A stretch of DNA of 64,000 nucleotides from positions 103,132,166-103,196,165 of the forward strand of contig NC_089587.1 of the NCBI RefSeq assembly GCF_019320115.1. The letters are read 5' to 3'. Each line of letters begins with the position of its first letter. The first letter of the stretch is position 1. Source of the stretch: Miscanthus floridulus. Its lineage: Eukaryota > Streptophyta > Magnoliopsida > Poales > Poaceae. The notes under the pieces were generated by a model. That model did not search any database. It saw only the letters and a list, made by a program, of their open reading frames with translations, and was not told where the DNA came from. Positions 35,800-47,027 of the stretch are shown here, one piece after another. The position numbers and the translations under genes are program-made.

Positions 35800-38700
35800 A
35801 CAACTACAACAGACCACTCTGTTCTGAAATATATACTTAACTTTGGGCCTTCTTTTATCTAAGAATTATAGACTTTCCCTTAAACCTATGCCGGCTACAT
35901 GTTCTCTGAATACGTTGGGTGGTAAACCTTTTGTAAGTGGATCCACGAGCATCTTTTCGGTACTTATATGCTCAAGACTTATGACATGATCTCAGAATTT
36001 ATCTTTCACAACATAATACTTTATGTCAATGTGTTTGGCAGCACCACTTGACTTATTGTTGTGAGCATACTGTACTGCCGGATTATTATCACAGTATAAC
36101 TTAAGTGGTCTATAGATGTCGTCAACCACCTTCAAACTGGGTATGAACTTCTTTAGCCAGTTCACATGCCCCGTTGCCTCATAACACGCTACAAACTCAG
36201 CATATATTGTGGACGATGTAGTGACGGTTTGTTTTGAGCTTTTTCATGAAATAGCTCCCTCTGCGAGAGTGAATACATATCTAGACGTGGATTTTCTATC
36301 ATCTCCCGTATAATCAGAATCTGAATATCCCACTATATAGAGTGAATATGATCTTCTATACGTCATCATGAGGCTTTTCGTTCCTTGCAAACAACACAAG
36401 ACTTTCTTTACTAATTTTTAGTGTTCTGTTCTAGAATTACTCTAGAATCTACCAAGTACCTCGGTAATAAATGCTAAGTCAGGACGCGTACATATTTGAG
36501 CATATTGCAAGCTTCCAACAGTTGAAGCATATGGAACCATTTTCATTTGATCGATCTCATACTAATTCCTGGGGCATTGAAAATCCCCATATCTGTCGCC
36601 CTTGGCTATAGGAGCATGTGAGGGACTACATTTGTGCATACTATATTTCTTTAGAACTTTTTTTAAGTATGCTTTTTGTGATAGTCCTAATACCCCTTTA
36701 CTTCTATCTCGGTGAATCTCGATCCCTAGAATGAACGAAGCTTTATCAAGATCTTTCATATCAAAATTTGAGGACAAAAACTTCTTTGTCTCAAATAGTA
36801 GACTGACATCACTACTAGCAAGTAAGATATCATCCACATATAGGACAAGAAAGATAAACTTCTCATTATTAAACTTTACAAAGATACAATTGTCCTCTAC
36901 ATTCTCTTTAAACCCAAAATTCCTTATTGTCTGATCAAACTTCAAGTACCACTGTCTTGAAGCATGTTTTAATCGATAAATAGATTTCTTTAGGCGATAT
37001 CCCATTCGTTCTTTTTCTTCCATGACAAAATCTTTCAGTTGTGCCATTAAACATTTTCCTCCAAGTCCTCGTTGAGAAATGCTGTCTTTACATCTATCTG
37101 ATGTAATTCTAAATCGTAATGTGTCACTAATACCATTATGATTCTGAAGAAATCCTTACATAAGACTGGAGAAAAGGTCTCATTGTAATCAATTCATTCT
37201 CTTTGCGTAAAGCCTTTTGCCACAAGTCGCGCTTTATATCTCTCTATATTCTCTCGAGAGTCAAGTTTTGTTTTGTAGACCCCTTTATAGCCTACTATTT
37301 TGGCTCCTTTAGAAATTATTTTCAAATTCCAAACTTTATTGGCATTCATAGATTTCATTTCATCTTCAATGGCCTCAAGCCACTTTGATGAATGATCACT
37401 TCTCATGACTTCTTCAAATGAGGTGGGATCATACTCCATTTAAAATTTCTCAGTGTTGTATACTTCATAGTCAGTAGGAATAGTTGATTTTCTAACTCTT
37501 TAAGACCTTCTAGGGGCCTCCATATTTGGCACATGTTCTGTTTGAGGGTGTTGTTGCTCCCCCTCATGTGTGGCAATAGGTTCTACGGGATCCTAAAGAA
37601 CAGGTTCCTCATCGTCATTCATTGTTGCCACAGGCTGAATAATAATAGGTGCTAGCACCACAGTATCTTGCACTGTCGGTGCAACAACAGCAGGTAGTGA
37701 GAAAAATAGCTCATGAATCATCGGAGTGGGCGCATACACCCGCTTCTCTTCAAGGTCAATTTCTCGAGCTACCATGCCCCCCTCATCATTTCATCCTCTA
37801 GAAAGACAGTGTGTCTCGTTTCCACAAATTTTATATGTCTGTCTAGACAGTAAAAACGAAAACCTTTTGACTTTTCTAGGTAGCCAATGAAATGGCAACT
37901 TACTGTTTTGGGATCTAGCTTTCTAATGTTTGGGTTAAATACTTTAGCCTCAGTAGGACTCCTCCACACACGTAAGAGGTTTAGTGAGGGTACTCTTCCT
38001 ATCTACAATTCATATGGTGTTTTGGGCACCGACTTACTTGGTACTCTATTGAGAATATGAATGGCGGTTTTTAACGCCTCCATCCACATGCTCAACGGTA
38101 AGGTGGAGTAACTTATCATACTGCGTACCATATCCATCAGGGTACGATTGCGTCTTTTAGCTACTCCATTCTGCTGAGGTTCTTCCAGTGTAGAATACTG
38201 GGCTACTATGCCATTCTCCTATAAGAACCTTGTAAAAGGTCCAGGAACTTGGCCATATGGGGTATGCCGACCATAGTACTCCCTTCATGGTTGGACCTGA
38301 CTATCTTAATCTTTAAATTATGTTGATTTTCAACTTCTGCCTTAAATATCTTAAATTTATCCAATGCTTCTGTTCTTTCTTTGATTGGATAAATGTAGCC
38401 ATAACGGGAGTAATCATCGGTGAATGTTATGAACGAATCATAACCATCCACACTCTTTACAGGAAACGGACCACAGATGTCTGTGTGAATAATCTATAAA
38501 ATTCCTGTGCATCGTTTGACATCTTTCTTAAATTTCTTTACATACTTTCCTTTTATGCATTCTCTGCATTGTTCTAAATCTAAGAACTCTAATGGAGGAA
38601 GAATATCATTCTTAACTAGTCTTTCTATTCTCCCCCTCGAAATATGGTCTAAATGACAGTACCATAATTTCGATGACGTATCGTGAGCTCTCTTTCGTTT
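35800..38700 (-). pseudogene. pol of copia element 3 (integrase-RT-RNase H, decayed)
   Basis: Reads right to left. Integrase core: 38451-38206, DGYDSFITFTDDYSRYGYIY, with the second catalytic Asp lost (VRSNHEG where VRSDRGG is usual). Integrase C-terminal region: 37969-37769 (KVFNPNIRKLDPKTVSCHFIGY). RT N-terminus: 37439-37194 (WLEAIEDEMKSMNANKVWNL). RT palm: 37047-36562, with YVDDILLASSD at about 36840. RNase H: about 36560-35866, with YAEFVACYEATGHVNW and HIDIKYYVVKDKF. Frameshifts and stops separate the blocks. The zinc-finger end of integrase and the protease are absent. Confidence 0.87.
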
Positions 38701-38705
38701 TCTGT

Positions 38706-39254
38706 TTACATCCGCAGATGAGGATGCATTCTCATTATCGCATGCAATGTTCCCATCATTGCATATACTACATTCACATCATCACATAGTGATAACAAAT
38801 AAAGCTTATTTTGTAAGATAGCAAGACTAACACATGTATTATTAAATGTTATCTTACATTTGCCATTTTTAGAGTACCTCTCTGTCACCAGCTGCTTTAT
38901 CAGCTGGATAGCATATGTCTTTGAAGAGCCAATGAACTGACTCTTTATTTTATCGTGGTACTCGGTAACCGTGTCATACTCTGGAATTGAGCCCACAATT
39001 GCAGGCTCAATCGTGTTCTTTATCACAACCAAACATTTTTTGTTGGCAGTGACCCACTTTCTATGCTCAAGATCATAGGACATCTTTTGTGATTCAAAAT
39101 CCCTCTCTCTAGTTGCCCAAGCAGCATCAGCCTCATTTGTCTCCCTCACCGATGCCACAGGCTCAGTGGAACACGGTGAGTTGACTACCCAGTTCACCTC
39201 AGCCAAGATGAAGGCTAGGTCAATCTTTTTTCTTTCACTCCGTGTAGTTGTCAC
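38706..39254 (-). pseudogene. gag fragment of copia element 3 fused to pre-integrase region by deletion
   Basis: ATG at 39254. The first ~135 codons match copia gag (KKCLVVIKNTIEPAIVGSIPE, AYAIQLIKQLV-like). From KCKITFNNTCVSLAILQNKLYLL on, the sequence is of the pre-integrase type normally found after protease. The end of gag, the zinc knuckle and the whole protease are therefore missing, apparently removed by one deletion that left the frame open to 38706. Confidence 0.7.
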
Positions 39255-40896
39255 CTTTGAGAGTAGAGATCTCTTTGATACAACCCATCAAGTTGTATCC
39301 GCCTGGCAACACAATTCATATAGAGTGAGAACCTAAATAATAACAACAATTGCATGCCTTGATTTCAACGTTGGTCATAATTAAAACATACAACTGTTTA
39401 TACATTAAATCTACATCACCGTTGGGCAGAAATAGAAATAATGCATAAAATCATTAAAATTACGATATTATTATTAACAACGTTGGTCAAAAAATAACAA
39501 CATCATAATCATGTCAAAATATCTTTTTTTTCTAATTAAATATCACGTTGGTTCAAAATAACTGGAGAATAAACTATTTCTTTAGCAGCGGAAACATGAA
39601 AAATTCATTATCTATTTTTCAGAAGCATTAAACTTTTCTCAAATATTCTCTGAAAAATTATCCGGTTGGTTCAAATTTTAACAGAGATATTAAACTAGAT
39701 AAAATTCATCAAAAACTGCTTCTAAAAATTAAATAAAACAAAAACGAAAAACATTACTGTGCAATTTGGACCGAAATTCTTGGCGCAGCCCAGCTATGAA
39801 AATCAGCCTGCTTCTGTTAGGCTCTCGCGTGCGCTGCGCCTTCCCAGACCGCAACCTGGGCCTAGGCCGGCAAAGCCGCGCGCCACGCGTGCCCGCCTAG
39901 GCCAAAAGTTGGCACGTTCACTGTCAGCCGTTCATCTGCATCGGACGGTCGAGCACGCGCATCGGTCGAACAAAACCCTAGCGCGGCGGCCTCCCCGAAA
40001 CCCTATCTCATTTCGACTCCCTCCATCTCCTCTCTCAGCGCAACGACTCTGAGCGCAGCAGCAGCGAGCGACCGGGCGAGAGCAAGCGGTGATGGCGCCG
40101 TCACCGGTCCCCTCACCGGCATGCGCGCTCCCCAACGGGTGAGCATGCCACCGTCGAGCGGTCTGGGGAGTGGTGCCCTGATCCCCACACGCGCTGTGGT
40201 GAGTAGCTTGCGAAACCCTAGATCTGACCCGGTCGCATCTCCTTCTCTCTCTCAGCCTCGTGAGAGACCAAGCGAAGACGAGAGCTCAAGGCGGACACGA
40301 CGCAGGGGATGGCGGCTCCGCCGTGGCACCCCTTGCCGGCACACGCGTGCGGCCAGAGCCGTGCGCGGCACCATCGAGCGGCACCACGGTGGTGCCCTTT
40401 GGCCCGAGCCTGAGGCGGATATCGTGTGTGGCGCTTCTCCCGCCCCGGCGGCTGGGGTTGACTTCCCGCGCGGCGTCCATGCGATGGCCGACGATGGAGA
40501 TGGAGCGGGCGGACCCTAGGTAGGAGCTTATTCCCCTTGTTCGAATCGCTCTCTTCCCCTTCCTCGTCGCGAGTTAGGGTTAGGGTTTCGTTAGGGTTCG
40601 GATTAACCCAATTCGGTTTTTCTCTCGGTTTTGATTCGAGATCGGCGAGATAAGCCCCTTCCCCTCTTCCCCTTCTTCTCTTTTGGATCTTGTTTCTTTT
40701 CTTTTCGGAGTTGAACCGATTTGGGGTTAGGGTTAGGGTTCATCTTCCCCGATGAGTTTGGGTTCGGTTGAACCCTTTGCATTTCTGTTTCTTCCCCCTG
40801 ATTTGGGTTGGGGTTTCAATCCGAACCGGATCGAACCCTCTGTTACTCTTCGATTTCTTTTCAATTCTCTACCCCATACTAGATCTACACACTGCT
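39255..40896 (-). other. Unusually long, partly GC-rich leader of copia element 3
   Basis: 1.64 kb lies between primer binding site and gag. 39255-39760 is AT-rich, 39780-40520 is GC-rich, and 40530-40870 is pyrimidine-rich with telomere-box-like TTAGGGTTAGGGTTT (40575-40590, 40726-40740). Read on the + strand, 39950-40520 looks like a host gene 5' region (AAAACCCTA, C/T-rich leader, 132-codon open frame at 40121-40519 with no known domain). Capture of host sequence is possible; a family-standard leader is the alternative. Confidence 0.45.
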
Positions 40897-40915
40897 AACC
40901 CGGCTCTGATATCAA
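40897..40915 (-). other. Primer binding site of copia element 3
   Basis: The minus strand reads TGATATCAGAGCCGGGT next to the LTR, the initiator tRNA-Met type with a G-to-A change in TGGTATC. Confidence 0.8.
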
Positions 40916-41326
40916 TGTTAGAGACACAGTACCTCTGAAACGTAGATCAGGGGATAAACATCTTACTTAGATGGAGAAACTGATTCCTCTACTTCGCTCT
41001 GGCGCAGTTGCGCCGCAGCCGTGTGGACGCCGGTGTCGTGGGAGCTCGGCGCGATGGAGTCCAGCATAGTGGCGGCGACGCAGAGGCGACGGTGACGCGG
41101 TCCGGTGGTGACGCAAAGTCAGTGGGTCTTCTCGTCGCTGGCAGCACCCTCTTTAGATCGAGTTAGGTTTAGCTATTGGTGGATCACGGCGGCTCAGGTC
41201 AACCTCGTGGTTAGAGCCCTGGTCTCCACCTCTCTTTATAGTGTTGTGCGACGGGGGCCCACCAACCATGGAATGGTTGGACGCCCCTGATCAGGGTGTT
41301 GATCCAAGGTGGAGATCAAACTAACA
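40916..41326 (-). repeat. 5' LTR of copia element 3
   Basis: 411 bases, TGTTAG…CTAACA, followed by target duplication AGGGG. It aligns end to end with 35233-35680 except for two short missing blocks and scattered substitutions. Confidence 0.93.
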
Positions 41327-41512
41327 AGGGGCGGAGCCAAAGAAAATCCGTATTAGGGAGCCAGATAGTTATATCATGGTTCTAAAAAATTTAAATATAT
41401 AGTATTATTATTTGTATGGTAAAAATTCTATCTACACTATGTTGATGTAGCATAGTGGAGGGCTTGTCCATTCTCAGGCGCCCCTCCCTGTCTCTACTCC
41501 TGCCTGGCCTAA

Positions 41513-41520
41513 TATAAATA
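41513..41520 (+). promoter_or_regulatory. Probable TATA box of response-regulator-like pseudogene A
   Basis: TATAAATA lies 115 bases before the ATG at 41628. The paralogue has TATAAATA at 53800-53807, and CCTNNNNTATAAATA context and a CCCTTCTC leader motif are shared. The stretch 41327-41512 between copia element 3 and this box has no other recognisable feature. Confidence 0.6.
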
Positions 41521-41627
41521 CAAGGTCCATTCCTTATTAGCCCCTTCTCTTCTCGTCAGTCCACTGTTGTTCCTCATCAGTCATCATCTCGCAAAAAAAA
41601 AAAAAAGTCATCAACCAACAAGCCTTA

Positions 41628-43040
41628 ATGCTGAACGACTCGAACGCTGCGTTCCCAAACAGGACACTGGCCTTAGTCGTCGACAGCGATGCAAGGTTTC
41701 TTAGATTGGCTAGCTTGATGCTTTCTCTCCTAAACTTCCGAGGTATTGTGGCCTTCTTCTCCCATGTTTTCCGCAAATTCAGATATGCACTTCTAGGGTA
41801 CTTGTGCGATTCGTGTTTGGTTGGAAATGTTTTTTTGGAACAAGATCCGCATACCGTTGTGTTCTGTGTGATCCAGCTCGTTGGGTATGTTTGAGAGCAA
41901 AATATGTTTTGCGCATGCAGAATGATCACGTTTTCATCCAGATCTGCTTTACTAGTTTACTTTCATGTCTGAGCTTGCTATATCTCAATGCTTCCGTGAG
42001 GTCTAAAAGAGGAAGATGTTTCCTTTAACATGTATGGATGGAAGTTCTTAGCAGTGCTATGTGATGCTGCTCTAATATTCTATTCATTGGTTGTTCATGT
42101 TTTCTTCTAGGATATGAAGGTAGATCACGTTTTATTAGACCAAGTTTCTTATGATACTCCTTAGCATGATCTTCCTTGTTGACCCAAGGAAAGTTTTTTT
42201 ATGAAATTCAAATCAAAATCACGCGGGATCGCTCTTCGCGCTAATTTTCTTAAATATTTTACTGTTACCTTTTAAAGAAAATTATTTTTTATAAAATTCA
42301 ATTCAAAATCACGCGCGATTGCTCTTCACACCAATTTTCTTAAATATTTTACCGTTACCTTTTCAAGAAAATTACTTTTTTTATGAAATTCAAATCAAAA
42401 TTGCACGGGATTGCTCTTCGTGCCAATTTTCTTAAATATTTTACCGTTACCTTTTCAAGAAAAATTACTTATGTACTATTGTAGTTTTCATTATTACAGT
42501 TTAGTCGTATCTGCTGTTTTTGTGCCTACTCCAACTTTTATTCAATACAATCTTTTCTTTGTCGAGCATAATTACACTCCCTAACTTATTTGTAGGCTAT
42601 TCTTGTTTTCTTCTAGGATATGAAGGTAGACCACATTTTAGATCAAGTTTCCTACCATACCCTTACCTGTTTTTGGGGGTGGGGTGGGGTGGAGGGTGGT
42701 GGGAGGGGGTGGTGGGTGAGAAGACATGATCATTGTTGTTTTTCGAAGGGAAGTTTTTGATGAGATTCAAATCAAATTGAACATGATCGCTCCTTTGTGC
42801 CAATTTTTAAAAATATTTTATTGTTACCTTTTCAAGAAATTACTTAGCTACTATTGTAGTTTTTACCACACTTTGAATCTGCTATTTTTTCCCAATATTA
42901 TCTTCTCTACGTCGAGCATGATTACACTTCCTAACTAATTTGTGGGTTTTCCATGTTTTCTTCTAGTATATATATGAAGGTAGATCACATTTAGACCAAT
43001 GTCACCATGCCCCTTAGTTTTTTAGGGTGTGTGGGTGTGT

Positions 43041-43071
<31 letters not shown>

Positions 43072-45602
43072 GGGGGGTGGCGCTGGACAAAAGGTTGTTC
43101 ACCCAAGGGAAGTTTTCTACGAAATTCAAATCATCAAATCACACGCAATGACTCCTTCATGCCATCATTACTACCTATCGAAGGAAAATACTTACCTACT
43201 GTTGTAGGTTTTACTGCAGTTTAGTTGAATCTGCTGTCGACCTCTAGCTGTGGAGCGCGATCTGTGGCTTCGACTTCCGTGGAATCAAAGACGCCGACGT
43301 TGTCTTCATCGATGCTTTGAGAGCCGCAATCTGTGGCTTCGACTTCCGTGGAATCGTGGAGCGCTATCTGTTCACCCCAGTCATCTACTGTAAGCACTGT
43401 ACGCACCGTGCGTTGCATGAGGATCGATCGATCATGCAGCGAAACAAGAACAAGATATTCATTTTACTTGTGTGGAATGCAGTCTTCTCTTTCGATTACA
43501 AGGTCGCCGGCGGCGTGGCTGAGGCTCTGCGATGCACTGTTTGGGCTGCTACGTACGTGATCAAGAAGCCCCTCGACGCCGGCGACCTCTGCAGGCTGTG
43601 GAGGATCATCCAGTGGTCCAAGGTTTTGTTGCGGCGCGGGGAAAACACATTGCCGTGGCTGGAATGGCCTCGCGGCAACCAAGCGCTCCCCGCCACCATC
43701 GAAGCACTTTTGCCCAGCTCCTCTACCTTTGAAGACCAAGGGGAGGAGGAGGACGACGGCTGCGACCTTTTCAAGGTGGCGAGGGCAGGAAGAGGCAGTA
43801 GGAGTTAGCTAGGTGATAGCCACGACGGCGGCTCCTCCGGCCGTGTCTCCTCTGGCCGCGGCGGCGCTGCAGGTTCACTTGAAAGTAAACCTTTATTTTG
43901 ATTCTTATATTAATGAGTTACCACATAATAAGCTACTTTAATCATGCATCTCTCCCTTCTTGTCCCTTGTCCCTTCACAGTAGGAGGCCAGCCAACAAGC
44001 AGGAGACTGGCGGAGCAAATGAACGCGACAGAAGGGCAGGAGAGCGATGTCGACGACGTGGTTCCTAGCCACCAACAGGTGCCATTTTCTTCCAAAATTA
44101 TCGTTTTGTCCATTCGTACCTGCATATTTCCTTTTCCTACCATATTTTGTTCGATCTCAAACTTGACGAGTAACTACTATATAAGTACCATATATAGTCA
44201 CTGGCTTGCCAAAATTTCTTATAGCATATATATACTTTATTTAATTTATTTGGTAATTTCAACATTTATTTCGTACTCAAGTGTATTCATGTACTATATA
44301 TCTTCCATTTGTAGCCGGCACGGCAGAACCGACGAGGAGTCCAGGCCACAGATGTCCAGAACCAGCAGCACGGCCGCTCTCTGTTCATGCAGGCATGCAG
44401 CCCGTCCCCCAGATGCTCAGCGTGCCACACAACAACCCCATGATCTCTGGGGACGCTGCCGGGCCGAGCAGCAGCAATGCCACAGCCTTCGCCGGCGCCA
44501 GCTACATCTCTGCCACAGCACTGCTGCCAGCGTACCAATCACCAGCACGAGCAAGAGCAACATCACCGGCACCGCAAGTGATACGCAAGGGCCTGGACTG
44601 CCTCCGGTGCATCAGCAACAGCCCGTGGCCCTCTATGACTTCGGCAACATGGTCGCACCCCCGGCGGCGGCAGTACCAACCATGGCCGCCACCAGTGGAC
44701 ACCAGCCGCCACCGCAGTTCACCCTCAACAGCCTGCAGCAGCAGGACATGTTTGCGCCGCGGAGGCAAGGCGGCTGGATGGGGCGTCGTCGTGAGACCGG
44801 ACCCACCATGCTTTCCTTCCAGCAGCCACCGGCCGCTGATCCTTTCAGGTCTATGGCTGGTGGTGACGCAACCTTTGGAGCTTCACATAGAGGTGCTACA
44901 GATGCAGGAGCGTACAGGGACGCTGCTGCCACGGCACACCTTCAGTCCCCGAGCGTTGGTGCTCAACCAGCTGATAGCTTTGATGATGTGCGCCGAGCCA
45001 TGATGGAGATGAACGACGCGTTCCCGAGGTCCTACTATGCCAACTGCAGTGCTGAAGCACTCATGGCCCCGGCCACAGACGAGTTAGCAGCTATGCAAGC
45101 AGCACTCGGCAGCGGCAACTGCAGCAACAACAACGCTAGATCATTCACGGCGATGGATATGAATGGCAGCAATAGTGCATCATTCATGGCGCCTCAGGAT
45201 CCTGCAGTGTCAACTGGGAATCAGGTGGAGCTGGGAGCACCGGACATCTATGGATCACTAGTGGAGTCTCCAGGGCCTAGTGCAATGTTGAATGGGAATG
45301 GTGACATGGCAGCAATGTTTCCTTCTGACCAGTACGATGAGAACGCCATGTTCTCTCTGGATGCTCTTTGGAATTTCGACGACGACGTCCCAATGCACCC
45401 CGAAGGCCAGCAGGTTGCTGCAGCTGATAGCACCAACGCTACAGGAATCATGTCAAATGGCGGGGAAAGTGGTGGTTTGGGACCGAACTGGAACATGGGA
45501 GCTGCTGCTGACGACGGTGTTGATATGTTGGAAGAGTATTTAGTGGACCACAATGCGTCTGATTTCCTGCTCCCGCAAGACAAGAACAATGGCCACCAGT
45601 AG
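41628..45602 (+). pseudogene. Type-B response-regulator-like gene, copy A (degenerate)
   Basis: The exon plan matches copy B: exon 1 41628-41742 (115 bases, same length and phase), exon 2 remnant about 43276-43389, exon 3 43483-43872, exon 4 43984-44078, exon 5 44315-45602. Exon 1 gives the receiver start (ALVVDSDARFLRL). Exon 2 keeps DVVFIDALRAAICGF, in which Asp sits at the phosphoacceptor position. Exon 3 keeps YVIKKPL, the conserved Lys-Pro motif. Lesions: the 5' part of exon 2 is gone and replaced by a stop-containing duplicate patch, TAG 43806-43808 lies in exon 3, and exon 5 changes frame at least twice before 44620. The C-terminus keeps the acidic MFPSDQYDENAMFSLDAL motif to TAG 45600-45602. 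It has no GARP domain beyond the small exon 4. It is a pseudogene unless spliced differently. Confidence 0.8.
42096..43215 (+). repeat. Nested tandem repeats expanding intron 1 of copy A
   Basis: Large units starting at about 42096, 42605 and 42955 each contain TGTTTTCTTCTA…TATGAAGGTAGA(T/C)CAC…GAAATTCAAATCA. Inside the first, a ~90-base unit (ATGAAATTCAAATCAAAATCACGCG…AAAGAAAATTA) repeats three times at 42201, 42291 and 42383. Copy B has a single equivalent at 54270-54490. G-rich tracts at 42675-42720 and 43055-43077 (23 G) sit at the same point of successive units. Confidence 0.8.
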
Positions 45603-46250
45603 TTGGTGGTGCAGCGATGACCAGTAACCTAAGAGAGTATTAGTATAGTGCCCATGCTAACGCTACGGACTATATTAAGTCAAAAGTTAATTCTATAATA
45701 ATATTGGTCTCGCGCCGTGCTAACGCTAGTAGTGTGCCATGCTAATGTTGAAACAACTTTGTTTCGACCTAATCATAGCATCTCTAGTCAATGCCATGGC
45801 TAACAGAAGCGTGGCATTAGGCCCAAAATTTTATTTCATTGCAGTTTTTTTTTGTCTGTAGCATATCATTACAGTTCATAAACTAAAAGACGTTGAATAA
45901 GTTAACAGGCCATTATTATAACCCCTCAGGGACCCGATTTAAATCACACCATAGCTGAATTAAACAACTACAGATGGGGCTCCATCCCAGATCAGACCAG
46001 AGGTTTACATTGTCAAACGGCACTTCCTATCGGTAGGTCTTGAGATCCCCATTATTGGGACTACAACTGCGTCTATATAATCAGATTAAACTAACATGAG
46101 TACATGACCAAAACAGAAAATGTATAATACGTAGTCACATAAGCCACAGCAAGTCAGACAATTTTTGGCATTAGTAATTTGACGGTAATTCTAGATTGGC
46201 CTTGGATCAAGTGTTGGATTATGCATTAGGATATATTTTTTTTAACAAAA
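45603..46250. other. 3' flank of copy A, no further gene seen
   Basis: A near-repeat GT/CGCCATGCTAACGCTA occurs at 45650-45664 and 45713-45727. Otherwise AT-rich with nothing recognisable; probable 3' UTR and intergenic DNA. Confidence 0.4.
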
Positions 46251-46252
46251 TA

Positions 46253-46523
46253 CTCTCTCCGTTCCTTAATATAAGCCATATAGTTTTTAGCACCAATATT
46301 AACGCACGGCTTGGGGAAGGATGTGAGACCGAAGAAAAAAAGGAAAATCAGGCCATCTTCTCTCTCCCAATCAGATTGCTTCCTAAATCTAAGGGATTGG
46401 TTGGGGCATGTGCTATGTACGGTGGAAAGGTTTCCAAACTAATCGACATGGGAGCTGATACGTACCTATATTTTGGAATTTTCTTTAGAAATCTATATGG
46501 CTTATATTAAGGAACGGAGGGAG
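46253..46523. mobile_element. Stowaway MITE
   Basis: A 271-base element. The left CTCTCTCCGTTCCTTAATATAAGCCATAT is inverted at the right as ATATGGCTTATATTAAGGAACGGAGGGAG. TA flanks both sides (46251-46252 and 46524-46525). Confidence 0.92.
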
Positions 46524-47027
46524 TAACAAACAACAATAAGCTCAAGTATTGTTGTAACACGCCTGTTGTGAGGTAGGGGGCTGTGTCGAGGGCAGGGGAC
46601 GGCGGCTATGGAGGAGGAGTTGTTCATGCTAAGCTGCTAGAGATTCTCAAGCAAGCTAGCAACATTAGCAAGTTCATTGTTTTTGGACTGCATAGCGACT
46701 TCTATTGGCTTCGTCATCTGCAAGTTCATTGTTGCCTTTGAACAATACAAATTTTCAATGAAAAATCCATTCCTCCTACGTAGTGAAAAATATCAAATGG
46801 AAGTTAAGAGTTCTTGCAGTTACGTAGCTCCAGCGGTGTGATAATAGCACTATCAGCATTTCTTAGTAGTCAAATATGTTGCTATTTAAATCCAAACAAA
46901 AAAATAATTGAGATGTCAGGCAAATACTAAATCCTTCGTTGAGATAAGCCTTAGATCATTGAGACATTTGGTCAAGAAGATCCTGTGCGTGGTTATCATT
47001 GCATTCAGCCTATTATGTCGAGTGCCC
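46524..47027. other. Intergenic stretch, nothing recognised
   Basis: Mixed-composition DNA with no open frame above about 60 codons and no repeat match inside the window. Confidence 0.4.

Larger units (their letters stand above)
35233..41326 (-). mobile_element. Ty1/copia LTR retrotransposon 3, complete but internally deleted
   Basis: LTRs at 35233-35680 and 40916-41326 share TGTTAG…CTAACA ends. Both insertion flanks carry AGGGG (35228-35232 and 41327-41331). The minus strand runs PBS, a long leader, gag fragment, integrase, RT and RNase H, then a polypurine tract. It is a different copia family from elements 1 and 2, with short LTRs and different gag and RT sequences. It cannot encode a working polyprotein. 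It lies about 300 bases upstream of the first response-regulator-like gene. Confidence 0.94.

Noticed and set aside
40569..40740. Telomere-like TTAGGGTTAGGG sequence
   Set aside because: There are only two or three units, each in promoter-like context. They are telo-box motifs rather than an interstitial telomere array.
43944..45602. 552-codon continuous plus frame as one exon of copy A
   Set aside because: Its first third covers intron 4 and out-of-frame exon 5. Only the part from about 44600 on matches copy B, and the rest is open by chance.
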